DNA from: Clostridium estertheticum
Lineage (GTDB): Bacteria; Bacillota; Clostridia; Clostridiales; Clostridiaceae
Length of the DNA: 64,000 nt
Direction of reading: 5' to 3'
Assembly (NCBI RefSeq): GCF_011065935.2
Contig: NZ_JAAMNH020000001.1
Location: forward strand, 3,121,001-3,185,000
Positions 18,094 to 26,016 of the stretch are shown here, in pieces. The notes beneath the pieces were generated by a model. That model was given only the letters and a program-made list of their open reading frames with translations. It was not told the origin of the DNA and searched no databases. Positions within the stretch are counted from its first letter, which is position 1, and every line of letters begins with the position of its first letter. The position numbers were made by a program, and so were the translations under genes.

Positions 18094-18741
18094 TCACCTG
18101 CGCTTTATAATTTTTGCTGGAATTCCTACTGCAACTACATTATCTACTATATTTTCAATAACCACAGCTCCGGCTCCTATAATTACATTATTCCCTATAT
18201 GTACTGATTGAATTATAGAACTTCCCACACCTATATGGGTATTACAGCCAACATTCACCCCGCCGGCTATACAAGCCCTAGGTGAGATATGGGTGTTTCC
18301 TTGCACTTTGCAATCATGTTCAATTACTGCACCAGTGTTTATTATACAATTCTCTTCTATGAGAACACCTGGATTAATTATGGCTCCTGCCATTACGCAA
18401 GTTCCAAAGGCTACATTTGCATAAGGAGAAACTATTGCACCCTTATGTATAAGTGCAGGTATATTAAAACCTATAGCCAAAAGTTCCCTGTATATCTTAT
18501 CTCGAACCACAATATTCTGCAGTGCACCAACACATACAAAAGCATTTTTTACTCCAGTGTTGTATAGCTCTTTTAAAATGCTGTCATCACCTATTATAGG
18601 TATATCTAATACAAGGGTGTCTTCACCACAGGCATAAGCTTTGTCCGTTACACCCACTATATCATATTTAGAAGTACTTTTTATAATGTCTATAATAACC
18701 TTGCAATGACCACCTGCACCTACAAGTACGATTTTCTCCAT
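18094..18741 (-). CDS. NeuD/PglD-like sugar O/N-acetyltransferase
   Basis: Left-handed beta-helix acetyltransferase, 215 aa. N-terminal Rossmann-like half with VGAGGHCKVIIDII (residues 6-19), C-terminal hexapeptide repeats from about 100 (NPGVLIEENCIINTGAVIEHDCKV, then GVNVGCNTHIGVGSSI) ending GAGAVVIENIVDNVVAVGIPAKII. PglD/NeuD proteins acetylate a 4-amino sugar nucleotide or a sialic acid. Between neuC/legG and the ptmE-like gene, it is the best candidate for the LegH step (N-acetylation of the amine set by LegC); O-acetylation of the finished nonulosonate, as for NeuD, is the alternative. Only four bases from the next gene. Confidence 0.8.
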   Translation of the reverse strand: MEKIVLVGAGGHCKVIIDIIKSTSKYDIVGVTDKAYACGEDTLVLDIPIIGDDSILKELYNTGVKNAFVCVGALQNIVVRDKIYRELLAIGFNIPALIHKGAIVSPYANVAFGTCVMAGAIINPGVLIEENCIINTGAVIEHDCKVQGNTHISPRACIAGGVNVGCNTHIGVGSSIIQSVHIGNNVIIGAGAVVIENIVDNVVAVGIPAKIIKRR

Positions 18742-18754
18742 AATATCACCTCAA

Positions 18755-19903
18755 CTAGTAAGTTATTCTTTTTTGTATAAGCTCCCTATCTAGGACTATC
18801 TCACTTAAAATTTGTGCTATTTTACCACTGGCATTACCATCACCATAAGGATTTGTGCAGGTTTCTAATTGTTTCTTAAAATTATGGTCTTCTAGTGCTT
18901 TTTTAATTCCTGCTTTTACAGCTTCTTTCCCGTAAGGTACATCTATTATATTGCAGGCTCTTAGTCTTCCACCCTGCCTTGATCCTATATTTACTACAGG
19001 TAACTTAAAGCTAGGAGCTTCAATTATACCTGAAGATGAATTCCCTATCATTACCTCTGCTATTTCTAAAAAGCTTAGGTACTCTACTTGACTTAAATTT
19101 CTAAATACCTTTAAGAATGGGTACTTAGATCTGTACTCCTCAATAACCCTTATAATTTCACGTCCGCCATTATCACTATTAGGATATGAAACTATAGTTT
19201 GGTAGCCAAGTTCTACCACCGCATCTAGTGTTTCTCTTATCTGCCACTCTACCAAGTCTCTCTCTGTAGTTACTGGATGTTGCGTAAGTAAAAATATCTT
19301 ATCATCTTCTAATTTAAATCTTTCCAGCATTTCACTTCTTGATAAAAGAACTGTTTTTTTAATATAATCAAGACCTGGAGCTCCAACTACAAAAATATTT
19401 TCTTCCCTCTCCCCTAATTTAAGGATTCTTTGTTTACTATCCTCATTAGCTGGAAAATGAATATGAGAAAGTTTAGTTATAGCGTGTCTTACAGATTCAT
19501 CAACGGTTCCAGTTACTTCCCCTCCATGAATATGTGCTACAGGAATATTCATATGAATAGCTGCCGTGGCTGCCGCTAGCATCTCACCTCTATCCCCTAG
19601 TATTAATACAACATCTGGTTTTATTCGATCAAAGCACTGTGCCATACTTATAATTGAAAGACCTATTGATTTAGCCATTGCTGCCCCTGTGTCTGAAGCA
19701 AGTATTGTTTCAAACTTATCCGCTATTTCAAAGCCATCTTTTTCTATCTCATTTATAGTCATACCAAATTCAAGGCATAGATGCATACCACAGGCAATAA
19801 GTTTAAGGTCCAATGCTTCATGTTTTTCTATTTCTTTAAGAACATGATAAAATATACCATAATCTGCTCTTGTACCAGTTATTACCGCTATTTTTCTTTT
19901 CAT
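18755..19903 (-). CDS. legG: Hydrolysing 2-epimerase, NeuC/LegG type
   Basis: Removes the nucleotide and inverts C2 to release the free 6-deoxy-mannose-type (or ManNAc) precursor for nonulosonate synthesis. Seen in 382 aa: VITGTRADYGIFYHVLKEI (residues 6-24, the NeuC-type opening that differs from GARPQF of WecB), LILGDRGEMLAAATAAIHMNIPVAHIHGGE near 100-129 and IGNSSSGIIEAPSF near 290. RBS AGGAGATTAA. With legB and legC beside it, LegG (2,4-diacetamido-2,4,6-trideoxy substrate) is more likely than plain NeuC, though both fit the motifs. Confidence 0.88.
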   Translation of the reverse strand: MKRKIAVITGTRADYGIFYHVLKEIEKHEALDLKLIACGMHLCLEFGMTINEIEKDGFEIADKFETILASDTGAAMAKSIGLSIISMAQCFDRIKPDVVLILGDRGEMLAAATAAIHMNIPVAHIHGGEVTGTVDESVRHAITKLSHIHFPANEDSKQRILKLGEREENIFVVGAPGLDYIKKTVLLSRSEMLERFKLEDDKIFLLTQHPVTTERDLVEWQIRETLDAVVELGYQTIVSYPNSDNGGREIIRVIEEYRSKYPFLKVFRNLSQVEYLSFLEIAEVMIGNSSSGIIEAPSFKLPVVNIGSRQGGRLRACNIIDVPYGKEAVKAGIKKALEDHNFKKQLETCTNPYGDGNASGKIAQILSEIVLDRELIQKRITY

Positions 19904-19949
19904 ATTTAATCTCCTATCCTATATCAAGATGAAATAATTTGGCTCATTT

Positions 19950-20993
19950 TTATTCCACCATATTTAAGGCTATTTGCTCATTCATTTTAATATCTCTGTT
20001 AGTTTTTTTACCAACAATATCCAAATAAAATTTAGGTGAAAGTCCAGTTCCTGGTCTTTTGTAATCTAAGTCTATTAAACTTATACTCTCTCCTGCATTT
20101 ATATCTCTAGCAGCTACTATACTTTTTCTTGCTGCTTTCACAGTATCTACTTCACTAGGATTATACATCTTAATACCACTTCCAAGTGCTATTTCTACAT
20201 TTCTAATAGCTGTAACCATGTCTTTTAGCTCTATAGGATTTAGAGATGCACTATGATCTGGTCCTTCCATGTCCTTATCTATTGTAAAATGCTTTTCAAT
20301 TATATTTGCTCCCATAGCAGCTGCGGCTATAGGCACTGTTATCCCTTGTGTGTGGTCAGAATACCCCGACACAATTTTAAAGGCATTTTTTATAGTATTC
20401 ATGGCGTTTAAGTTAACACTTTCAAGCTTAGCTGGGTAATTTGAAGTACAGTGGAGCACTGCTACTTCTTTATTCCCTATGCAATAAATTGCATTTATTG
20501 CATCTTCTATTTCTGAAAGTGATGCCATACCTGAAGATAAAATTATAGGTTTATTAAATCTTGCTATATGCTCTAAAAATGGAATATTAGTTAAATCCGC
20601 TGAACTTATTTTAAAAGCCTCCATGCCTATAGATAATAAAAAATCAGCGCTTTCAAAATCAAAAGGTGTAGATAAAAACATAATTTTCTTGTGCATACAA
20701 TATTTTTGTATTTCTATAAAGTTTTCATATGAAAGTTCTAGTTTCTTTAACATATTAAACTGGGAGTCAACTTTGCCAATATTATTCTTTTGATACTCTG
20801 CCATGTCTGCATATCCAGTGACTAATTTTTCAGTCTTAAAGGTCTGAAATTTTATTGCATCAACTCCCGCAAGTACAGCTTCATCTACCAGCTTTTTTGC
20901 TATATGTGTATCTCCATTATGATTAACCCCAGCCTCTGCAATAATAAATGCTGGATTTCCATCACCTATAATTTTACTTTCTATTTTAAACAT
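19950..20993 (-). CDS. legI: Nonulosonate synthase, NeuB/LegI type
   Basis: Condenses the C6 precursor with phosphoenolpyruvate to make the nine-carbon sugar. Seen in 347 aa: AFIIAEAGVNHNGD (residues 14-27), DAIKFQTFKTEKLVT near 45, ISSADLTNIPFLEHIA near 132, CTSNYPA near 184, EKHFTIDKDMEGPDHSASL near 233, and a C-terminal SAF (antifreeze-like) domain from about 285 (SIVAARDINAGESI). These are the full NeuB landmarks. The ATG overlaps the end of neuA/legF by eight bases, so the two are translationally coupled. Neu5Ac or Leg5,7Ac2 specificity cannot be separated by these motifs; the neighbours favour legionaminic acid. Confidence 0.9.
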   Translation of the reverse strand: MFKIESKIIGDGNPAFIIAEAGVNHNGDTHIAKKLVDEAVLAGVDAIKFQTFKTEKLVTGYADMAEYQKNNIGKVDSQFNMLKKLELSYENFIEIQKYCMHKKIMFLSTPFDFESADFLLSIGMEAFKISSADLTNIPFLEHIARFNKPIILSSGMASLSEIEDAINAIYCIGNKEVAVLHCTSNYPAKLESVNLNAMNTIKNAFKIVSGYSDHTQGITVPIAAAAMGANIIEKHFTIDKDMEGPDHSASLNPIELKDMVTAIRNVEIALGSGIKMYNPSEVDTVKAARKSIVAARDINAGESISLIDLDYKRPGTGLSPKFYLDIVGKKTNRDIKMNEQIALNMVE

Positions 20994-21690
20994 CCATACT
21001 CTCCTTTATTATCAGTTCTACAAGTCTTGCATCTAGCATTGTGTCAATGTCTACAGAACTTTCCTTGTCCATTACATAAGGGATTGTATCTTCATTAACA
21101 AATTTCTTTTCATCCACTAGCATATCTGTTGAATTTATATATAGTGCACCATTAAATATATAAAAAGTAGGTAAGTCTTGGCGCCTTAGATTTGTTCCCT
21201 CAAAACTTATGACTTCCTTTAATTTATCATTTTCTATATTTCTCATAAGAATAGGATTTTCCTCTGCTTCACAAACACTAACTAATGAAGTTCCGCTAGA
21301 CTCAATAATTTTTTCTATAGCTTTATCCAGATGCTCAAAAGTTCTTAAGGGTGATGTTGGCTGTAATAATATTACGTAATCAAAAGTTATATTATTATTT
21401 TTATAAAAATCTATTGCATGTATTACCACATCTATAGATTTTGCACTATCACTTGATAATTCCTCTGGTCTTAAAAAAGGAACCACAGCACCATATTGCT
21501 GCGCTATTACCTTTATGACATCACTATCTGTTGATACAATTATTTCATCTATGTATTTAGATTTCTTCCCTGCTTCTATTGTATAAGCTATAAGTGGTTT
21601 ACCACATATAGCCATTATGTTCTTATTTGGTATACCTTTTGAACCACCTCTTGCTGGAATAACAGCAAGAAATCTTTTATTCTTATACAT
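20986..21690 (-). CDS. legF: CMP-nonulosonate cytidylyltransferase, NeuA/LegF type
   Basis: Activates the nonulosonate with CTP for transfer. Seen in 234 aa: the N-terminal P-loop-like AVIPARGGSKGIPNKNI (residues 9-25), ISTDSD near 52, LLQPTSPLRTFEHLDKAI near 107 and NGALYI near 180, the standard CMP-sialate synthetase order. No C-terminal esterase domain, unlike some NeuA. RBS AAAAGGGGATAATC. Overlaps the synthase gene by eight bases. The presence of this gene means the sugar is probably built into the polymer as a CMP-donor, so one of the unassigned transferases in the locus should use CMP-sugars. Confidence 0.9.
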   Translation of the reverse strand: MYKNKRFLAVIPARGGSKGIPNKNIMAICGKPLIAYTIEAGKKSKYIDEIIVSTDSDVIKVIAQQYGAVVPFLRPEELSSDSAKSIDVVIHAIDFYKNNNITFDYVILLQPTSPLRTFEHLDKAIEKIIESSGTSLVSVCEAEENPILMRNIENDKLKEVISFEGTNLRRQDLPTFYIFNGALYINSTDMLVDEKKFVNEDTIPYVMDKESSVDIDTMLDARLVELIIKESMDV

Positions 21691-21692
21691 GA

Positions 21693-22685
21693 TTATCCCC
21701 TTTTAAGTATGATTTTTCCATATTTTCTTATGTCTTGTTTTAAATTTAGCATAATTGATTTATTTTTAATTATTCTGAAGTATTGTTTTTGCGTAGCCCC
21801 AAAGGAACGAAACATGCTTTCTATTTGTGGTACTACTGAACCTTCAAAATCAAATTTATCAGTAAAGCCCGCAGAATATTTGATAGCTTCAAACACATTT
21901 AAATACATGGCTCCACTGCTTCTAAATTTAGGATCTGCACCACCCAATAGATAATAAGCACAGTTTTTATCATACACAAGATATAATGCAGCATGAAGAT
22001 TATTTTGTGCATCCATTGTGAAAAACATTTTTCTTGAATTGTTTTTATTTATTATAGCATCAAAGCTTTTAAACCACTCAAAATCAAAAGGTACTCGCAT
22101 ATTTTGCCTTTCAAAAGTTTTTCTCAGCATACTATACATATCTGAAAGAGTCAAGTTATCAACAACCTTTAGATTCTGACCTATTGCTTTATTTATAACT
22201 GACTTAGTTTTATCTGCAAACTCACCTCTTACCACTTCCATATTTTGAATATCTTCTATTACGTAAGTGTACCTGGTTTGCTCGTTATAACCCTTCCACA
22301 TAAATGGCATCCAGTTAGTAAAGTTATAGTGAAATGAACAATCAAAATTTTTGAATTTAGGAATGTTATCCACAAAATCCATAATTATATCTTTTTCTTT
22401 AGAGATTCTCTTTACATACTTCATTTCTGAGAAATCAGTAAAAACTATGCCCAGGGTTTGGGTAAGCTTCGGCATAGTTATATATCCATTTTCATTTTGA
22501 GTTATGGGCATCCCTGCCACCATTCTATCTCCTTTATCAAAGCACCCTAGTATATTATACTTTGAACCTACTGCATCTAGCCAGAAGCTTTTAGCAAATA
22601 TACAACCTTGGGGAGATTTATCTACAAATGCGTCCCACATTTCATATTCATTTTTCTCTAAATTTCTAAAATTAAAATTTCCCAT
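21693..22685 (-). CDS. GNAT/FemAB-like acyltransferase
   Basis: 330 aa with the double-GNAT look of FemAB/CelD-like proteins: NEYEMWDAFVDKSPQGCIFAKSFWL at residues 10-34, a middle region of aromatic-rich strands, and the closing domain with HAALYLVYDKNCAYYLLGGADPKFRSSGAMYL near 232-263, where acyl-CoA or aminoacyl-tRNA binds in the family. Two bases upstream of legF and translated with it. It could acylate an amino group of one of the amino sugars made here, for example giving an N-acyl form other than acetyl. Acyl donor and acceptor are unknown. Confidence 0.65.
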   Translation of the reverse strand: MGNFNFRNLEKNEYEMWDAFVDKSPQGCIFAKSFWLDAVGSKYNILGCFDKGDRMVAGMPITQNENGYITMPKLTQTLGIVFTDFSEMKYVKRISKEKDIIMDFVDNIPKFKNFDCSFHYNFTNWMPFMWKGYNEQTRYTYVIEDIQNMEVVRGEFADKTKSVINKAIGQNLKVVDNLTLSDMYSMLRKTFERQNMRVPFDFEWFKSFDAIINKNNSRKMFFTMDAQNNLHAALYLVYDKNCAYYLLGGADPKFRSSGAMYLNVFEAIKYSAGFTDKFDFEGSVVPQIESMFRSFGATQKQYFRIIKNKSIMLNLKQDIRKYGKIILKRG

Positions 22686-22696
22686 ATTTACATCCT

Positions 22697-23437
22697 TTAT
22701 TGATTTTTAAGCAATTGATCAGCTGGTACAGCTCGAAGCACTTTAGCTGGATTTCCAACTACAATTTTGCCTGCTTCCACGTCTTTAGTAACTACACTTC
22801 CCGCTGCCACTAAAGCATCTTCGTGTATGATTTTGCCAGGCAAGATAACAGCTCCGGCTCCAATTCTGCCACCTTTTTTTATAGTTACTCCTTTAAATTT
22901 TCCAAACCTTTCCTTAGAACGGGCTGCATAATTATCATTAGAAGTTGTAACACAAGGGGCAATAAATACATAATCCTCAACCTGCGAATAAGCTGTTAAA
23001 TATACATTAGTTTGTATTTTGCAGTTAGACCCAACGCTGCAGAAATTTTCAATAGTTGTTCCGCGACCAATAATTGTTTTTGAGCCTACGGTTACATTTT
23101 CTCTTATTACAGCGGTGTCAGCAATAAGTGTTTTGTCTCCAATTTCGCAGCCGCAGTAAATTATCACACCTGCCCCTATAAGACAACCTTCGCTTATTTT
23201 AGCAGGAAGCAATTTTTCTTCATCTTTGAAAATACTGTTTACGGACCTCATAGGTTGTTTACCTATTATAGTATTATCATCTATTCTAACATTGTCAGAA
23301 ATAATAGTTCCTAGGTGAATAACCACATTACTGCCAATAATACAATTAGCGCCTATTACCACATCATCATCTATTACAACAAAATGTCCCATTGTTACAT
23401 TGTTGCCCAATTTGCTTTTCTCTGAAACATAATTCAT
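22697..23437 (-). CDS. Hexapeptide N-acetyltransferase, WbpD/WlbB-like
   Basis: 246-aa left-handed beta-helix acyltransferase. The first two thirds are hexapeptide repeats (GNNVTMGHFVVIDDDVVIGA, then GCLIGAGVIIYCGCEIGDKT); the catalytic-side block TTSNDNYAARSKE near 165 and KGVTIKKGGRIGAGAVILPG near 178-198 match the WbpD/WlbB group, which N-acetylates the 3-amine of UDP-GlcNAc3NA. Closing motif GNPAKVLRAVP. Next to the WbpB/WlbA-like oxidoreductase and the WbpA-like dehydrogenase, which is the pathway context of that group. RBS AAAAGGGG. Confidence 0.82.
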   Translation of the reverse strand: MNYVSEKSKLGNNVTMGHFVVIDDDVVIGANCIIGSNVVIHLGTIISDNVRIDDNTIIGKQPMRSVNSIFKDEEKLLPAKISEGCLIGAGVIIYCGCEIGDKTLIADTAVIRENVTVGSKTIIGRGTTIENFCSVGSNCKIQTNVYLTAYSQVEDYVFIAPCVTTSNDNYAARSKERFGKFKGVTIKKGGRIGAGAVILPGKIIHEDALVAAGSVVTKDVEAGKIVVGNPAKVLRAVPADQLLKNQ

Positions 23438-23471
23438 GAAAATAACCCCTTTTCATATGATATTTCTAAAA

Positions 23472-24560
23472 TTATTTCTTCATTTCGAGTGTTGAGAAAT
23501 CTCCCATTGGGAATTTAACTGGAAGCCCTGTAAGTCTCGATTTATATGCCGCAAGTATTATAGACATACCTTTTTTACCTTGTTCTCCATTTATAAGAGG
23601 TTGTCTATCCATATTTATAGCATCTATCATATCTTTATATAGTGGAGTATGTCCGAAGCCATATACTGAATCTGGGTCTCCCTTTTGCTGACTTAATATT
23701 TCTTCCTCAGTATCCACATTATCTCCAAATTTCCAAGTTTCTATAGAATTAACTGCAAGTCCTCCAATACAAACCGTACCTGTTTCACCAAAAATGCTTA
23801 ATGTTTCTTCTAAATTTTTAGGATATACGCAAGCAGAGCCTTCAATTATACCTATAGCACCATTTTTAAATCTTATCATTATTGCTCCAAAATCCTCAGC
23901 TTCTATATCTCGAAGGAAGGTATCACACTGAGCATAAACAGTGTCTATTTCTCCACCCATCATCCATTGTAATAAATCAATATTATGAATACATTGATTC
24001 ATTAGTGTACCACCGTCGAGATCCCATGTTCCTCTCCAAGGTGCTTGCTGATAGTATCCCATATTTCTATTCCAAAGAATTCTTGCTGTTCCATTAATTA
24101 ATTTTCCGAATCTATTTGCTTCTACAGCAGCTCTTAACTTTTGTATTGGCTCATTAAATCTGTTTTGGTGACTAACACAAAGCTTTACATTATTTTTACT
24201 TGCACATTCAATCATTCTATCTGCATCTTGAGTAGATAGAGCCATTGGTTTTTCTACAAGTACATGTTTCCCAAGATTCATACAATATATAGCTATTTCT
24301 GGATGATATCCACTTTCAGTAGCTATAGAAACCATATCTATATCTGCACTCTCAAGCATTTCTTTATAATCCGTATAAACTTTTACATCTGCATTTTCTC
24401 CCAGTGCCTTTATGTACTCATCTTTTTTAGAAATAGCATTAGCTTCTACCACATCACAAACTGCAACAAGCTGAATTTCTGATTTATTTTGAGTTATAGC
24501 CTCTACATGTTTGTAAGATATTCTTCCACATCCTATTATTGCTACCTTTACTTTTTTCAT
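23472..24560 (-). CDS. Gfo/Idh/MocA oxidoreductase, WbpB/WlbA-like
   Basis: Likely oxidises C3 of UDP-GlcNAcA to the 3-keto sugar, the step before transamination in UDP-2,3-diacetamido-uronate synthesis. Seen in 362 aa: VAIIGCGRISYKHVEAI (residues 6-22, NAD-binding), EKPMALSTQDAD near 98, which holds the family Lys, HQNRFNEPIQKLRAAV near 125, and TWDLDGGTLMNQCIHNIDLLQW near 172 with the family His-x3-Asp. RBS AGGAGGAATTTAA. The HQNRFNEP block resembles WlbA. Followed downstream by the WbpD-like gene. Confidence 0.82.
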   Translation of the reverse strand: MKKVKVAIIGCGRISYKHVEAITQNKSEIQLVAVCDVVEANAISKKDEYIKALGENADVKVYTDYKEMLESADIDMVSIATESGYHPEIAIYCMNLGKHVLVEKPMALSTQDADRMIECASKNNVKLCVSHQNRFNEPIQKLRAAVEANRFGKLINGTARILWNRNMGYYQQAPWRGTWDLDGGTLMNQCIHNIDLLQWMMGGEIDTVYAQCDTFLRDIEAEDFGAIMIRFKNGAIGIIEGSACVYPKNLEETLSIFGETGTVCIGGLAVNSIETWKFGDNVDTEEEILSQQKGDPDSVYGFGHTPLYKDMIDAINMDRQPLINGEQGKKGMSIILAAYKSRLTGLPVKFPMGDFSTLEMKK

Positions 24561-24587
24561 TTAAATTCCTCCTTGATGATTTGCTAT

Positions 24588-24640
24588 AATTATGGCATGC
24601 AACATTATAAAATAGTTTACAATGCTTGCATGCCATAATT
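24588..24640. other. Long intercistronic stem-loop
   Basis: AATTATGGCATGCAA (24588-24602) is perfectly repeated in inverse as TTGCATGCCATAATT (24626-24640): fifteen pairs with a 23-base loop. No T-run follows, so it is not a standard terminator. It lies in the 94-base gap between the WbpA-like and WbpB-like genes and may stabilise or mark processing of the operon mRNA. Confidence 0.55.
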
Positions 24641-24654
24641 TTATATTACTTTAA

Positions 24655-25971
24655 TTAAAGTTTATTAATTTTTTCTCTATTATTTACAACAAACTTTGTA
24701 GCGTTTCTAGTGTCATATAATAAACTAGCTTCTGCTACAATTCTTTCATAATCATAATCACTATGATCTGTTGTTATTATTACTATATCTGCATTCACTA
24801 TTTCATTTTCCCAATTTACAGATACATATTCTTTGCCCTTATGGCTGAATTTTGGGATAAAGGGATCATTTATTATTATGTCAGCACCATTCTTTACTAA
24901 TTGGTCAATAACCTTTAATGTTGGTGATTCTCTCATATCATCTATATCTTTCTTATAAGCAGCACCCATAAGAAGAACTTTTGCTCCGTTTAGTGCCTTT
25001 TTCTGACCATTTAAAAGTTTCATAACATTTTCAAGGACAAATTCAGGCATATAATCGTTAATTATACCTGAAGCCTCTATTAATTTCGTATGATAATCAA
25101 ATTCTTTTGCCTTCCACTCTAGGTAGAATGGATCAAGTGGTATACAATGTCCACCAAGTCCTGGGCCTGGGTAAAATGGCATAAAACCATAAGGTTTAGT
25201 TTTAGCTGCATCTATTACTTCCCAAATATCAATATTCATTCTTTTACACAAAATAGCCATTTCATTCGCTAGCGCTATATTTACATTTCTGAAAGTGTTT
25301 TCAAGAATTTTTTCCATTTCAGCTACTGCCGGAGAAGAAACTTCCATTATATCTCCCTCTAACACACTTCTGTATAGCATTCCTGCTACTTCAGTACAAT
25401 CTTTGGTACATCCTCCAACTATTTTTGGAGTGTTTTTTGTATTAAACTCTTTATTGCCTGGATCAATTCTCTCTGGAGAGAAGGCTAGGAAAAAGTCAAC
25501 TCCACATTTTAAACCTGATTCTTCAAGTATTGGTTTTAACACCTCTTCTGTTGTTCCTGGATATGTTGTACTTTCAAGTACTACTAGCATTCCCCTATGT
25601 AAATACTTAGCTACACTTTTAGTTGAATCCACTACATAAGATAAATCTGGTTGCTTATATAAATCTAGTGGTGTAGGTACTGCAATACAAACTGTATCAA
25701 CATTAGCAACAAAGCTAAAATCAGTAGTAGCTTTAAGTTTTCCTTCTTCTACTAATCTAGTTAAATCTGCATCTAAGATATCACCAATGTAATTATGTCC
25801 TTCATTTACCATTTGAACCTTTTTATCTTGAACATCAAAGCCTATTACTTGATATCCTACCTTAGCCTTTTCTACAGCTAGTGGCAATCCCACATAACCG
25901 AGACCTACTACACCAAGTTTAGCTGTTTTGTTTTTTAATTTTAACAATAATTCGTCTTTATATTGAGACAT
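24655..25971 (-). CDS. UDP-GlcNAc 6-dehydrogenase, WbpA-like
   Basis: Nucleotide-sugar dehydrogenase of the UDP-Glc/GDP-Man DH family; four-electron oxidation of C6 to the uronate with NAD. Seen in 438 aa: LGVVGLGYVGLPLAVEKAK (residues 19-37), VPTPLDLYKQPD near 115, ESTTYPGTTEEV near 144, FSPERIDPGN near 176, ENTFRNVNIALANEM near 229, and GPGLGGHCIPLDPFYL near 268 with the catalytic Cys, then AYKKDIDDMRESP near 348. FSPE-x-IDPGN is the WbpA (UDP-GlcNAc) form. RBS GGAGG. Its product could feed the WbpB/WbpD-like steps or be used directly as an amino-uronic acid. Confidence 0.85.
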   Translation of the reverse strand: MSQYKDELLLKLKNKTAKLGVVGLGYVGLPLAVEKAKVGYQVIGFDVQDKKVQMVNEGHNYIGDILDADLTRLVEEGKLKATTDFSFVANVDTVCIAVPTPLDLYKQPDLSYVVDSTKSVAKYLHRGMLVVLESTTYPGTTEEVLKPILEESGLKCGVDFFLAFSPERIDPGNKEFNTKNTPKIVGGCTKDCTEVAGMLYRSVLEGDIMEVSSPAVAEMEKILENTFRNVNIALANEMAILCKRMNIDIWEVIDAAKTKPYGFMPFYPGPGLGGHCIPLDPFYLEWKAKEFDYHTKLIEASGIINDYMPEFVLENVMKLLNGQKKALNGAKVLLMGAAYKKDIDDMRESPTLKVIDQLVKNGADIIINDPFIPKFSHKGKEYVSVNWENEIVNADIVIITTDHSDYDYERIVAEASLLYDTRNATKFVVNNREKINKL

Positions 25972-26016
25972 TTTATTACCTCCTATAACCTTAAAGGTCT
26001 AATTTAATAGTTTTTT

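Noticed and set aside
18289..18567. A 92-codon plus-strand frame
   Set aside because: Shadow of the PglD-like acetyltransferase gene, whose hexapeptide repeats are clear on the minus strand.
24588..24640. Intrinsic terminator
   Set aside because: The stem is strong but no T-run follows on either usable side, and the downstream gene is part of the same pathway.
25295..25639. A 114-codon open frame on the plus strand
   Set aside because: Fully inside the WbpA-like dehydrogenase gene, whose motifs are intact; no start signal.
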